Assembly (NCBI GenBank): GCA_945913255.1
Contig: CAMEDC010000003.1
Location: 78,059-142,058 of the forward strand
DNA length: 64,000 nucleotides
Direction of reading: 5' to 3'
DNA from: an uncultured Lachnospiraceae bacterium
Lineage (GTDB): Bacteria > Bacillota > Clostridia > Lachnospirales > Lachnospiraceae
Positions within the stretch are counted from its first letter, which is position 1, and each line of letters opens with the position of its first letter. The translations under genes and the position numbers were made by a program. The notes below the pieces were generated by a model. It was not told the origin of the DNA. It did no database searches and was given only the letters and a program-made list of their open reading frames with translations. Below are positions 34,906 through 43,639 of the stretch, in pieces.

Positions 34906-35628
34906 ATGGCAGTTGTGGAAAGAAAACGCGGGAAAAAAGCAAAAAAGGTGTTTTGGGGAGTGATGCTCCTCTTGGGAGCGGTTGCGCTTCTGGTAAACAA
35001 GATGGGATTTCTGGAGGGCTTCGGTTTCTGGTCGATTCTGTTTTCCATTATTCTTGTGGGAATTTTTGTGGATGGACTGGTAAAGAGGAGTTTTGGACAG
35101 ATTTTGTTTTCACTGGCATTTCTGGTGATTGTCAATGATGAATTGCTGCATTTGGAACAGATTACGCCATGGCCTGTGCTGGGGGCAGCACTGCTCGGAA
35201 CCATTGGACTGAATATCCTGTTTCCGAGATTCGGAAAAGGAGCACATATCAGTGTGAACGGAAAGACACGCAGCAAAGTGGATTCGGAAAACAGGGAAGG
35301 AAGCAGGATTTCCTATGAAAATTGCTTTGGGGAAAGCGTGAAGTACATCACGGGGGAAGTGAGTGATGTGAACATTGAGTCCAGCTTTGGTGCCATACAG
35401 GTTTATTTTTCCGATGCTGTACTGAAAGAGCTCAGAGCAAATGCTCATGTGGAAGTTTCCTTTGGCAGTGCGGTACTGTATGTCCCTTCTGACTGGAAGG
35501 TTGTATTAAATATGGATACTGCATTCGGAAGTACAAACGAGAAGGGAAGCTGTAATCCCGATGGCGAAAATGTGCTGTATGTGAGCGGCGAAGTATCCTT
35601 CGGAGAACTGCAGATCAGGTATATTTAG
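34906..35628 (+). CDS. LiaF-like membrane protein (cell-wall stress response domain)
   Basis: A 240-residue protein. A basic N-terminus (RKRGKKAKK) is followed by four predicted membrane helices (about 15-105: VFWGVMLLLGAVALL, WSILFSIILVGIFVDGL, ILFSLAFLVIVNDELL, WPVLGAALLGTIGLNILF) and a soluble C-terminal beta-rich domain typical of LiaF/VraT (CFGESVKYITGEVSDVNIESSFGAIQVYFSDA, repeated FG-containing strands). LiaF inhibits LiaS in bacilli, but no LiaRS genes are adjacent here; the LytTR protein is. GGGAGGATAAT precedes ATG 34906, preferred over ATG 34852. Confidence 0.85.
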   Translation: MAVVERKRGKKAKKVFWGVMLLLGAVALLVNKMGFLEGFGFWSILFSIILVGIFVDGLVKRSFGQILFSLAFLVIVNDELLHLEQITPWPVLGAALLGTIGLNILFPRFGKGAHISVNGKTRSKVDSENREGSRISYENCFGESVKYITGEVSDVNIESSFGAIQVYFSDAVLKELRANAHVEVSFGSAVLYVPSDWKVVLNMDTAFGSTNEKGSCNPDGENVLYVSGEVSFGELQIRYI

Positions 35629-35668
35629 TGCTCTAATACCTCATCGAAAGTGTAAGCACTTACATGAT

Positions 35669-35695
35669 GGAGGCTGCCATGAGTCGATTAAAATC
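35669..35695 (+). other. Probable true start of the hydrogenase gene, separated by a one-base frame break
   Basis: GGAGG (35669-35673) is placed five bases before ATG 35679, which reads ATG-AGT-CGA-TTA-AAA and then stops at TGA 35718-35720. One extra A in the AAAA run (35689-35692), or a -1 ribosomal slip on TTAAAA, joins it to the large frame as MSRLKIATPNTAQLTVERLYKDL. The large frame itself has no ATG or ribosome binding site near its N-terminus. Confidence 0.6.
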
Positions 35696-35722
35696 GCTAC
35701 ACCCAATACGGCACAGCTGACA

Positions 35723-38700
35723 GTGGAACGACTGTATAAGGATTTAGAGCGCCGTATTATTGCAAGTCCTCCCGGACTGTGCCCGGTGGATCTGCAATTA
35801 TCATTTTTGAAGCTTTGCCATGCGCAGACCTGTGGAAAATGCTCTCCGTGTCGTATCGGACTGGGGCAGCTTCAGAATCTTCTTGAGGATGTGCTGGAGG
35901 GAAGAGCAAGTTTAAAAACCCTGGACTTAATCCGGAAGACGGCATCCGATATTATGGATTCCGCAGATTGTGCCATCGGGTATGAGGCGGCACATATGGT
36001 ACTGACAGGTATGGATGGATTTATGGAAGACTATAAGCATCATATTGAACACGGAAAGTGTTCCTGCCATATTACACAGCCGGTACCCTGTGTGGCTTTG
36101 TGCCCGGCAGGTGTGGATATTCCCGGCTATATTGCACTGGTGAAAGAGGAGCGCTATGCCGATGCTGTGAGGCTGATTCGAAAGGATAATCCCTTCCCGA
36201 CGGCATGTGCTTTGATTTGTGAGCATCCCTGTGAGGCCAGATGCCGCAGAAACATGATTGACAGTTCGGTCAATATCAGAGGCCTGAAGCGAATGGCGGT
36301 GGATAATGCGAGAGCGAATACGGTTCCGGTGCCTCCAAAAGCAGAGAGTACCGGAAAAAGAATTGCCATCGTGGGCGGAGGTCCCGGCGGGCTGTCGGCA
36401 GCATATTATCTGGAACTGATGGGACATCATGCAGTTGTGTTTGAGGAAAAGAGCAAGCTTGGCGGTATGCTGCGTTACGGTATTCCAAACTACCGGTTTC
36501 CCAGAGAACGTCTTCAGGAGGATATAGATGCTATACTTTCCACCGGAGTTGAGGTTCACCTGAATACAAGAATCGGTAACGGAGAAGGGGAAATTCCTTT
36601 TGAACAACTGAGAAAGGAATTTGATGCGGTACATGTGGCAATCGGTGCGCATACAGATAAAAAGATCGGAATTGAGGGGGAAAATTCCGTGGGCGTGATG
36701 TCTGCCGTGGAGATGTTGCGCAGCATCGGAGATGAAAATATGCCCGATTTCAAAGACAAGACCGTTATCGTGGTAGGCGGTGGAAATGTGGCGATGGACT
36801 GTACACGCTCTGCAATCCGTCTCGGTGCAAAAAAAGTGGGAATTGCTTACAGAAGGCGTCAGGACGATATGACTGCACTGCCTGAGGAGGTTGAGGGGGC
36901 AATCGCCGAGGGAGCAGAGCTTTACAGCCTGAAAGCTCCTCATAAAATCGAGGCGGATGAGAACGGTAATGTGACTGCACTTTGGGTGGAACCGCAGATA
37001 ATCGGACCGATTGATGCTTGGGGAAGAGCCCGTTCCATTCAGGCGGATGTGCCTCTGATGAGAATTCCCTGTGACATTGTGGTGGTTGCCATCGGACAGG
37101 GAATTGAAACGCGGCATTTTGAAGAAGCCGGTCTGTCTGTTAAGAGGGGAACTATCACCGCCATGAGTGACAGTGAAGTAAAGGATGTGCCCGGCGTGTT
37201 TGCCGGTGGTGACTGTGTGACCGGCCCTGCTACCGTGATCCGTGCCATCGCTTCCGGCAAGGTTGCGGCAGCAAATATTGACGAGTATCTGGGATTTCAT
37301 CATGTGATTTCCTGTGATGTGGAAATACCGCCTGTTACTTACGAGGACAAGGAGCCCTGTGGCAGAATTCAGTTGTCTGAGAGAGAAGCAGGTGAGAGAA
37401 AGAAGAACTTTGATGCCTTTGAGTGCGGCAATATGGTAAATCTGACGATTGACGGTCTTTCCGTTTCCGTTCCCGAGCAGACTACGGTGATGAAAGCAGC
37501 GCTGGAACTTGGAATTGAAATACCGCATCTCTGTTTTCTGGAGGGCATCAACGAAATCAGCGCCTGCAAGGTATGTGTGGTTGAACTTCAGGGCAAGAAA
37601 AAGCTGATTACGGCCTGCAACAGCCCGGTGGAGGAGGGAATGGTTATTTACACCAATTCTCCGAAGGTCAGGCGTGTGCGCAGAACAAATGTCGAATTAA
37701 TTCTTTCCCAACACGATTGCCACTGTGCAACCTGTGTCAGAAGCGGAAACTGTAATTTACAGAAAATTTCCAATGATCTGGGAATTCTGGAAGTGCCCTT
37801 TTGCGAGGAAGTTCCTGAGACTCCTTGGGATCACAGCTTTCCCCTGATTCGGGATTCCAGAAAATGTATCAAATGTATGCGCTGTGTGCAGATTTGCGAT
37901 AAGGTGCAGGATATGCATGTGTGGGATGTACAGAATACCGGTTCACGCACAACGGTGGATGTGGCCTGTAATAAGACAATCGAAAATTCCGACTGTACAC
38001 TGTGCGGTCAGTGCATTACGCATTGTCCGACCGGCGCGTTGCGTGAGAGGAACGACATCCCCAAGGTGTTTGAGGCATTGGCAGATCCTGAAAAAATAAC
38101 CGTTGTACAAGTGGCACCCGCTGTCCGCACTGCATGGGGTGAGGAACTGGGGCTTTCTTCGGAGGAGGCAAGCGAAGGCAAAATGGTGGCCGCTTTGAAA
38201 CGAATGGGCTTTGACTATGTATTTGACACCAACTTTGCTGCCGACCTTACCATTATGGAGGAGGGCAGCGAGCTTCTGGAGAGATTGGAGCATCCCGGAA
38301 AATTTGCATGGCCCATGTTTACCTCCTGTTGCCCGGGGTGGGTAAGCTTTGTGGCAAAAAGGTATCCGAAATACCTGCGTAATTTGTCCACGGCAAAGTC
38401 TCCCCAGCAGATGTTTGGTGCCATGACAAAGTCTTGTTTTGCACAGAAAACGGGTATTGACCCACATAATATCTGCAGTATTTCCATTATGCCCTGTGTT
38501 TCCAAAAAGAGAGAGGCATCGCTGTCTTATATGAGAAGTGCGGGAGCAGGGCAGGATGTGGATATTGTTCTGACCACGAGGGAATTTGTGCGGATGATTC
38601 GTTCCGAGCACATCAATCCCGGGTTCTTAAAAGAGCAGAAGTTTGACTCCCCGTTGGGAGAGAGCACCGGTGCCGGTGTCATTTTCGGTGTGACAGGCGG

Positions 38701-39175
38701 TGTCATGGAGGCGGCCCTCAGAACAGCATATGCAGTGGCGGAGGATAAAAATCCAGAGCCGGATGCATTCCGGGCGGTCCGTGGAGAGAACGGCAGAAGA
38801 GAGGCTGACTTTGTCCTTGGCGGTAAAACCTTACATACCTGTACGGTCAGCGGGCTTGGAAATGCAGAGAAGCTGATGCGGGATATTATGGATGGAAAGG
38901 TTTCTTATGATTTTGTGGAAGTGATGGCATGTCCCGGCGGCTGTGTGGGCGGAGGCGGTCAGCCCATCCATGACGGCTGCGAGATGGCGACGCAGCGTGG
39001 CGGGAGGCTTTATCAACTTGACAGTGAGAGAAATCTGCGGTTCTCCCATGAGAATCCCGAAGTGCAGAAGGCTTATGAGGAATTCCTGGGTAAGCCTTTG
39101 AGCAACAAGGCACACGAGTTGCTGCATTCGGAGCATGTGAATGAATTGTATTATGAGACGCATAATTATCTGTAA
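35723..39175 (+). CDS. [FeFe] hydrogenase (group A) fused to NuoF-like and GltD-like modules
   Basis: A single polypeptide of at least 1150 residues. In order: NuoF/HymB C-terminal 4Fe-4S segment (LCHAQTCGKCSPCRIG, 33-46); GltD-type module with Fer4 cysteines (CVALCPAGVDIPGYI), FAD-binding IVGGGPGGLSAAYY (about 213) and NAD(P)-binding VVVGGGNVAMDC (about 350); 2Fe-2S ferredoxin domain (about 573-650); His-Cys cluster HDCHCATC; two 4Fe-4S motifs (CIKCMRCVQIC, CTLCGQCITHC); H-cluster motifs L1 TSCCPGW (about 867), L2 MPCVSKK (about 923), L3 ACPGGCVGGGGQP (about 1069). It should couple NAD(P)H to proton reduction or H2 uptake in the cytoplasm. GTG 35723 is the first in-frame start codon but lacks a ribosome binding site; see the entry just upstream. 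No hydEFG maturases are in the window. Confidence 0.93.
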   Translation: MERLYKDLERRIIASPPGLCPVDLQLSFLKLCHAQTCGKCSPCRIGLGQLQNLLEDVLEGRASLKTLDLIRKTASDIMDSADCAIGYEAAHMVLTGMDGFMEDYKHHIEHGKCSCHITQPVPCVALCPAGVDIPGYIALVKEERYADAVRLIRKDNPFPTACALICEHPCEARCRRNMIDSSVNIRGLKRMAVDNARANTVPVPPKAESTGKRIAIVGGGPGGLSAAYYLELMGHHAVVFEEKSKLGGMLRYGIPNYRFPRERLQEDIDAILSTGVEVHLNTRIGNGEGEIPFEQLRKEFDAVHVAIGAHTDKKIGIEGENSVGVMSAVEMLRSIGDENMPDFKDKTVIVVGGGNVAMDCTRSAIRLGAKKVGIAYRRRQDDMTALPEEVEGAIAEGAELYSLKAPHKIEADENGNVTALWVEPQIIGPIDAWGRARSIQADVPLMRIPCDIVVVAIGQGIETRHFEEAGLSVKRGTITAMSDSEVKDVPGVFAGGDCVTGPATVIRAIASGKVAAANIDEYLGFHHVISCDVEIPPVTYEDKEPCGRIQLSEREAGERKKNFDAFECGNMVNLTIDGLSVSVPEQTTVMKAALELGIEIPHLCFLEGINEISACKVCVVELQGKKKLITACNSPVEEGMVIYTNSPKVRRVRRTNVELILSQHDCHCATCVRSGNCNLQKISNDLGILEVPFCEEVPETPWDHSFPLIRDSRKCIKCMRCVQICDKVQDMHVWDVQNTGSRTTVDVACNKTIENSDCTLCGQCITHCPTGALRERNDIPKVFEALADPEKITVVQVAPAVRTAWGEELGLSSEEASEGKMVAALKRMGFDYVFDTNFAADLTIMEEGSELLERLEHPGKFAWPMFTSCCPGWVSFVAKRYPKYLRNLSTAKSPQQMFGAMTKSCFAQKTGIDPHNICSISIMPCVSKKREASLSYMRSAGAGQDVDIVLTTREFVRMIRSEHINPGFLKEQKFDSPLGESTGAGVIFGVTGGVMEAALRTAYAVAEDKNPEPDAFRAVRGENGRREADFVLGGKTLHTCTVSGLGNAEKLMRDIMDGKVSYDFVEVMACPGGCVGGGGQPIHDGCEMATQRGGRLYQLDSERNLRFSHENPEVQKAYEEFLGKPLSNKAHELLHSEHVNELYYETHNYL

Positions 39176-39846
39176 GAAGGTGAATCCTGCCTCTGCTCTC
39201 CGGCGGCAGGATTCATTTCACCGATGTGAAGGCTGATGACTGTGCTATCCAGCAAGTTAAATGAAATGCTGTCCCCGACCTGTAAATCCTTTAGACTTGC
39301 TTCTTCCAGTTCTTTTGTGAAAATCGTACTGTCTGTCACTTCTATTGTCATGGTTTCGCGTGAGAGATTCTCGAAATCCTTAGGCTCGGGAGCGGGTTCC
39401 CGTTCAGCTGGATTCTCGTTATGTGCCTGGTCCTTAGGATTTTTGGCGGAAGGTTTTTCTGTGGATGGCATTACGGGAAGATTCTGTCCCTCAGGAATCT
39501 CCCCTTCCGGTTTTTGACCGACGGTTTCATCCAGCATGACAGCTTCTACAGTAATGGAAGTGCCGTCGATTGCCGTGACTTCACCGAAATACCGGATACC
39601 CTGTTCCGGATTTTCCCGGAAGGTTTCGTGTGCCTCCTGAGTTTTTCCGTATTCCCCCTGTGTTTTACCGGATTCCCCCTGCACGATATCGGATTCTTGT
39701 ACCTTTTCCGTTTCCGATAATGTTTGTTCAAACTGTGATGCATCTGTTTCTTCTGTATTTCCGCAGGCGGTCATGCTCAATAAGAGCATAGAAGCCAGCG
39801 CGATTGTGCATAAATGTTTTTTCCCCTTTTTGTTAAATTTTTTCAT
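39166..39846 (-). CDS. Secreted lipoprotein, unknown function
   Basis: A 226-residue protein with a lipoprotein signal: basic start (KKFNKKGKKH), hydrophobic core and lipobox LSMTAC with Cys28. The mature part starts with a Gln/Glu/Gly-rich tandem (GESGKTQGEYGKTQEAH), then a small beta domain (FGEVTAIDGTSITVEAVM ... MTIEVTDSTIFTKELEEASLKDLQVGDSISFNLLDSTVISL) interrupted by a Pro/Glu-rich linker. This resembles DUF5666-like OB domains. Ends 10 bases inside the convergent hydrogenase gene. AGGAGTG precedes ATG on the minus strand. No function assigned. Confidence 0.85.
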   Translation of the reverse strand: MKKFNKKGKKHLCTIALASMLLLSMTACGNTEETDASQFEQTLSETEKVQESDIVQGESGKTQGEYGKTQEAHETFRENPEQGIRYFGEVTAIDGTSITVEAVMLDETVGQKPEGEIPEGQNLPVMPSTEKPSAKNPKDQAHNENPAEREPAPEPKDFENLSRETMTIEVTDSTIFTKELEEASLKDLQVGDSISFNLLDSTVISLHIGEMNPAAGEQRQDSPSYR

Positions 39847-40146
39847 AGTGACACTCCTTTCTTGAGAAGCTCTCTGCCTCTCATGAATGCAAGTGTACTG
39901 TTATTGTATGGTGTTTCTGTGAAGGAAAAATGTTAATTTTGTGAAAAAGCAGAAGAATATTCTAAAAAGTAAAGCAGGTAATCAAAAACCTATAGCAAAA
40001 AAATACCCATTTTGCTATAATCAATACAAAGCATATATTCTTTGCTTCAGACAGCGCAGCTGTTCTATTAAAATCTATTAGTCATTCAATGAATTCTATG
40101 CTTTTAAATCTCATTTAATTTGCATAGTGTGTTGAGTGACGGTTAG

Positions 40147-40419
40147 GGAAATCCGTCGGAAGAGCTGATGCAATTGCTGCGATATATGGAGAATTCATCC
40201 GCGGAGAATGCAAAGACAGAAGGAATTGTATTGGGAAAAGCCGAGACCTTGCTTATGATATTGGAATCAAAAGGGAAAGTAGCAGAGGATTTGCGTGCCT
40301 TAATTATGGAAGAAACTGACACGGCGACACTGGATACCTGGGTCAGACAGGCATTGTCCTGCTCCGGTGTTGAAGAATTCGCTGCCGGTTTAGGACAAGT
40401 GGGAAAGGATGAAGAGTAG
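40147..40419 (+). pseudogene. Rpn/PD-(D/E)XK nuclease-family protein, C-terminal fragment
   Basis: The frame GNPSEELMQLLRYMENSSAENA continues through GKAETLLMILESKGKVAEDLRALI to TAG-ended EEFAAGLGQ..., the C-terminal helical tail of Rpn family recombination-promoting nucleases/putative transposases common in Clostridia. The nuclease core is missing, and a stop (40144-40146) precedes. The leader 39847-40146 has a promoter-like TTGCTATAAT near 40011-40020 and no other gene. Ends two bases before the rhamnosidase start. Confidence 0.7.
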
Positions 40420-40421
40420 GG

Positions 40422-42971
40422 ATGAAAATTACAAAATGCAGAGTCAATCACATGAAAAATCCCATGGGATTTCAGCTGAAGGAACCCACATTTTCCTGGG
40501 TGGTTACGGAGACGGATTCGGAAAATCCATTTGAGATGCAATATCGTATCCGAATTCAGAAGGATGGAGCACCGGTTTATCAGACGGAGTGGAAACAGAT
40601 GAACCCTCTCGGTACAAAGACGAATTTTAGCCCGGAACCAAGAACCTGCTATGAATGGAATCTGGATGTATGCCGGGAGGATGGAACGACGGAAAGCTTT
40701 CCCTGCGGTACTTTTGAAACGGGGAAAATGGAGGAGCCGTGGCAGGGAAAATGGATATCCTGCGCACAGGGAGAAAGACACCCTGTTTTCACCAAAGAAT
40801 TCTGTATTCCTGATACGGGGAAAATAAAAAGAGCCAGGCTCTACATAACGGGACTTGGTTTGTACGAGGCATATCTGAACGACGAAAAAGTCGGAGACGA
40901 ATATCTGACACCGGGATGTACTGCTTATGACCATTGGATACAGGCGCAGACCTATGATGTGACAAAGCAGTTAAAGGATAAAAACAGGCTGTCCGTTTTG
41001 CTGGGAAACGGCTGGTATAAGGGACGTTTTGGTTTCTGGAGACAGGAAAATGAGTATCGGGACAAAAAGTGGGAGATGCTTGCGGAGTTACATATTGTAA
41101 TGGAAGACGGCTCTGAGATGGTAGTTTTGTCGGATGAAAGCTGGCAGGCGGAGCGCAGCAATATCCTTGATTCCGGTATTTACCGAGGTGAGGTGGTTGA
41201 TGATACGCTGGAAAAAGTGCCTGCGGAGCCGGTAGCTTTGAGCGAAGGTCCCGGTGTGCCCGTAGAGGACAGACTGGGCATTCCCGTCAGGGCGCGGGAA
41301 CATTTTCAGGCAGAAAGAATCCTGACGCCTTCCGGAGAAACGGTTCTTGACCTTGGACAGAATCATGCCGGTCTGTTCCGGGTTCGGGTGCATGAGCCAT
41401 ACGGGAGCAAAATCCGCATTCAGTTCGGAGAAGTCTTGCAGGACGGCAATTTTTACAGGGATAATCTGAGAAGTGCGGAAGCGGAGTTCGTGTATGTCTC
41501 GGACGGAAAAGAACATATCCTGAGACCTCACTTTACATTCTACGGATACCGTTATGCAAAACTGGAAGGCTTTTCAGAATTTCAGGATGGGGATTTTGAT
41601 GGTTTTGCCATCTATTCTGACTTTGAACAGCGAGGGCAGATAAAAACGGGGCACAGGGGAATCAATCAGCTGATTTCCAACACCTTCTGGGGGATGAAGA
41701 GTAATTTTGTAGATGTTCCTACGGATTGCCCCCAGAGGGATGAACGGATGGGCTGGACGGGGGATGCGCAGGTCTTTTCTCCCACTGCCCAGTATTATGC
41801 AGATGTCTATGCTTTTTATACAAAATACCTTTATGACTGTCGTATGGAACAGCAGGAAAGGGACGGTAAGGTGCCTGATGTGGTGCCTGCTTTCGGACAC
41901 AACGGGTGCAGCTGTGCATGGGGAGATGCGACCTGCATTATTCCCTGGAATATGTATCTTTTTACAGGTGATAAGACCATTCTGGAACAGCATTTTGAAT
42001 CCATGAAGGCCTGGGTAGACTATATTGCCCGTGTGGACGGGGAAAACCACGGCTGGAGAAAGGTATTTCACTATGGCGACTGGCTTGCACTTGACTCACC
42101 CTATGCCGGGGCAGACCAGGTAAGAGGAGGAACGGATGAGAGCTTTATCGCAGATGTGTATTACAGAAAGAGCCTTTTGATTGTAGCGAAGACGGCAGAA
42201 TTGCTTGACAGACCGGGCGAGAGCAGACACTATGAGCAGAAGGCAGAGGAGGTTCTTGGGGAACTGAAGAAAGAATACTATTCCGAAACAGGAAGATGCT
42301 GCATTTTTACGCAGACGGCAGCAGTATTGACTTTGCATGAACATCTGAATGATGAGGAGAGAGCACTGGAGCAGCTGCTTACGTTGTTGGATTACAGACA
42401 GGATAAGCTGAGTACGGGCTTTGTGGGAACGCCTATACTTTGTGAGACACTTGCCGCCTGCGGACAGGAGGAGAAAGCGTATCAGCTGCTTCTCAATGAG
42501 GAATATCCCGGCTGGCTGGCGGAGATTAAGCAGGGGGCAACCACGGTCTGGGAACGCTGGAATTCTCTGGACGAAACGGGACATATTTCTTCCACGGGAA
42601 TGAACAGCCTGAATCACTACGCATATGGTTCCGTTGTTGCATGGATATGGAACGGCTGTGCAGGATTTAGTCCGCTGGAGGAAGAGCCGGGGTTTCGGAA
42701 GGTACGGATTGCACCGAAGGTAAACTACAAACTGCATGAACTGGATGCGGTATATGATTCTCCGGCAGGAACCTATCATATTTTCTGGGAAATAATCGGC
42801 GAGGATACGATTCATCTGAAACTGGAGATTCCCGCAGGCTGTGAAGCAATTGTGAAACTGCCCTGCTCGGATGAGAAGGAGATATCAGTAAAGGGTGACT
42901 ATGAAATAAGCTACCGGGCAAATAAAAAAGCGGATAAAACAGAAAAAAGTATTGACATTTCCTGTAGTTAG
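40422..42971 (+). CDS. Alpha-L-rhamnosidase, GH78
   Basis: An 849-residue intracellular enzyme (no signal peptide) removing terminal L-rhamnose from glycans or plant glycosides. Domain order is that of GH78: N-terminal fibronectin/beta domain, Bac_rhamnosid_N (ARLYITGLGLYEAYLNDEKVGDEYLTPGCTAYD, about 140-175), catalytic (alpha/alpha)6 barrel with DVPTDCPQRDERMGWTGDAQVF (about 428-449), GDWLALDSPYAGADQV and TTVWERWNSLDETGHISSTGMNSLNHYAYGSV, then a C-terminal beta domain. The acidic residues in DER...GDAQ and WERW are the usual catalytic and substrate-binding candidates. It stands without transporter or other sugar genes; the ATG overlaps the end of the nuclease remnant region. Confidence 0.95.
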   Translation: MKITKCRVNHMKNPMGFQLKEPTFSWVVTETDSENPFEMQYRIRIQKDGAPVYQTEWKQMNPLGTKTNFSPEPRTCYEWNLDVCREDGTTESFPCGTFETGKMEEPWQGKWISCAQGERHPVFTKEFCIPDTGKIKRARLYITGLGLYEAYLNDEKVGDEYLTPGCTAYDHWIQAQTYDVTKQLKDKNRLSVLLGNGWYKGRFGFWRQENEYRDKKWEMLAELHIVMEDGSEMVVLSDESWQAERSNILDSGIYRGEVVDDTLEKVPAEPVALSEGPGVPVEDRLGIPVRAREHFQAERILTPSGETVLDLGQNHAGLFRVRVHEPYGSKIRIQFGEVLQDGNFYRDNLRSAEAEFVYVSDGKEHILRPHFTFYGYRYAKLEGFSEFQDGDFDGFAIYSDFEQRGQIKTGHRGINQLISNTFWGMKSNFVDVPTDCPQRDERMGWTGDAQVFSPTAQYYADVYAFYTKYLYDCRMEQQERDGKVPDVVPAFGHNGCSCAWGDATCIIPWNMYLFTGDKTILEQHFESMKAWVDYIARVDGENHGWRKVFHYGDWLALDSPYAGADQVRGGTDESFIADVYYRKSLLIVAKTAELLDRPGESRHYEQKAEEVLGELKKEYYSETGRCCIFTQTAAVLTLHEHLNDEERALEQLLTLLDYRQDKLSTGFVGTPILCETLAACGQEEKAYQLLLNEEYPGWLAEIKQGATTVWERWNSLDETGHISSTGMNSLNHYAYGSVVAWIWNGCAGFSPLEEEPGFRKVRIAPKVNYKLHELDAVYDSPAGTYHIFWEIIGEDTIHLKLEIPAGCEAIVKLPCSDEKEISVKGDYEISYRANKKADKTEKSIDISCS

Positions 42972-43005
42972 GACTATAGTCTAGTTGTTAATGATGATTA
43001 TTGTA

Positions 43006-43033
43006 TTAAGAGTGGCTTGCGAGCCACTCTTAA
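43006..43033. terminator. Perfect 12-bp hairpin between rhamnosidase and rimP
   Basis: TTAAGAGTGGCT (43006-43017), loop TGCG, AGCCACTCTTAA (43022-43033). No T-run follows, so either a weak terminator or a stabilising 5' hairpin of the rimP-nusA operon transcript. Confidence 0.6.
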
Positions 43034-43073
43034 TTCGTGTGTAGGGGAAAATAAAACGAAAAGGAGGCAGGCA

Positions 43074-43538
43074 ATGTCCCGAAGGGAAGAGTATGAAACA
43101 AGGACAGAGGAACTTTTAAAACCCATCGTAGAGGCGAACAATGTTACCATTTATGATGTGGAGTACGTAAAGGAAGGAAGCGATTATTATCTGAGAGCTT
43201 ACATTGACAAACCGGAAGGTGTGAACATTACTGATTGCGAGAATGTGAGCCGTGCGCTTTCTGATGCGCTGGATCGGGAAGACTTTATTCCCGACGCGTA
43301 TATTCTGGAAGTCAGCAGTCCTGGACTGGGCAGAACTTTAAAAAAGGATAAGCACCTGCAGGCAAGCATCGGGGAAGAGGTTGAGATAAAGCTTTTCAAG
43401 CCGATTGATAAGTGTAAGGAGTTTTCGGGAATTCTGGAGAGCTTTGATGCGGAAAGCATTACGATTACCGAGGGGGAAGTTTCCAGAACTTTTAAACGCC
43501 CGGATATTGCACTGATTCGTCTAGCACTGGATTTTTAG
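43074..43538 (+). CDS. rimP: Ribosome maturation factor RimP
   Basis: A 154-residue protein needed for 30S subunit assembly. N-terminal alpha/beta domain with YDVEYVKEGSDYYLRAYIDKPEGVNITDCENVSRALSDALD and DAYILEVSSPGLGRTLKKDKH, the RimP signature, then an SH3-like C-terminal domain. AAAAGGAGG sets ATG 43074; an in-frame ATG at 43017 lies within the hairpin and is not used. First gene of the rimP-nusA-rnpM-ylxQ-infB operon. Confidence 0.97.
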   Translation: MSRREEYETRTEELLKPIVEANNVTIYDVEYVKEGSDYYLRAYIDKPEGVNITDCENVSRALSDALDREDFIPDAYILEVSSPGLGRTLKKDKHLQASIGEEVEIKLFKPIDKCKEFSGILESFDAESITITEGEVSRTFKRPDIALIRLALDF

Positions 43539-43639
43539 CTTTATACGCATATATCTGATACACATGCATCAGAATAGAAAGAAACGTTACCGGAAAATAA
43601 ACAAGGCGCTTGCGCCGGAATGGAGGAAAAGGGAAAGAA

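Noticed and set aside
35927..37528. 533-codon minus-strand frame opposite the hydrogenase
   Set aside because: Antisense shadow, rich in His and Cys from reverse-read codons; no domain or start signal.
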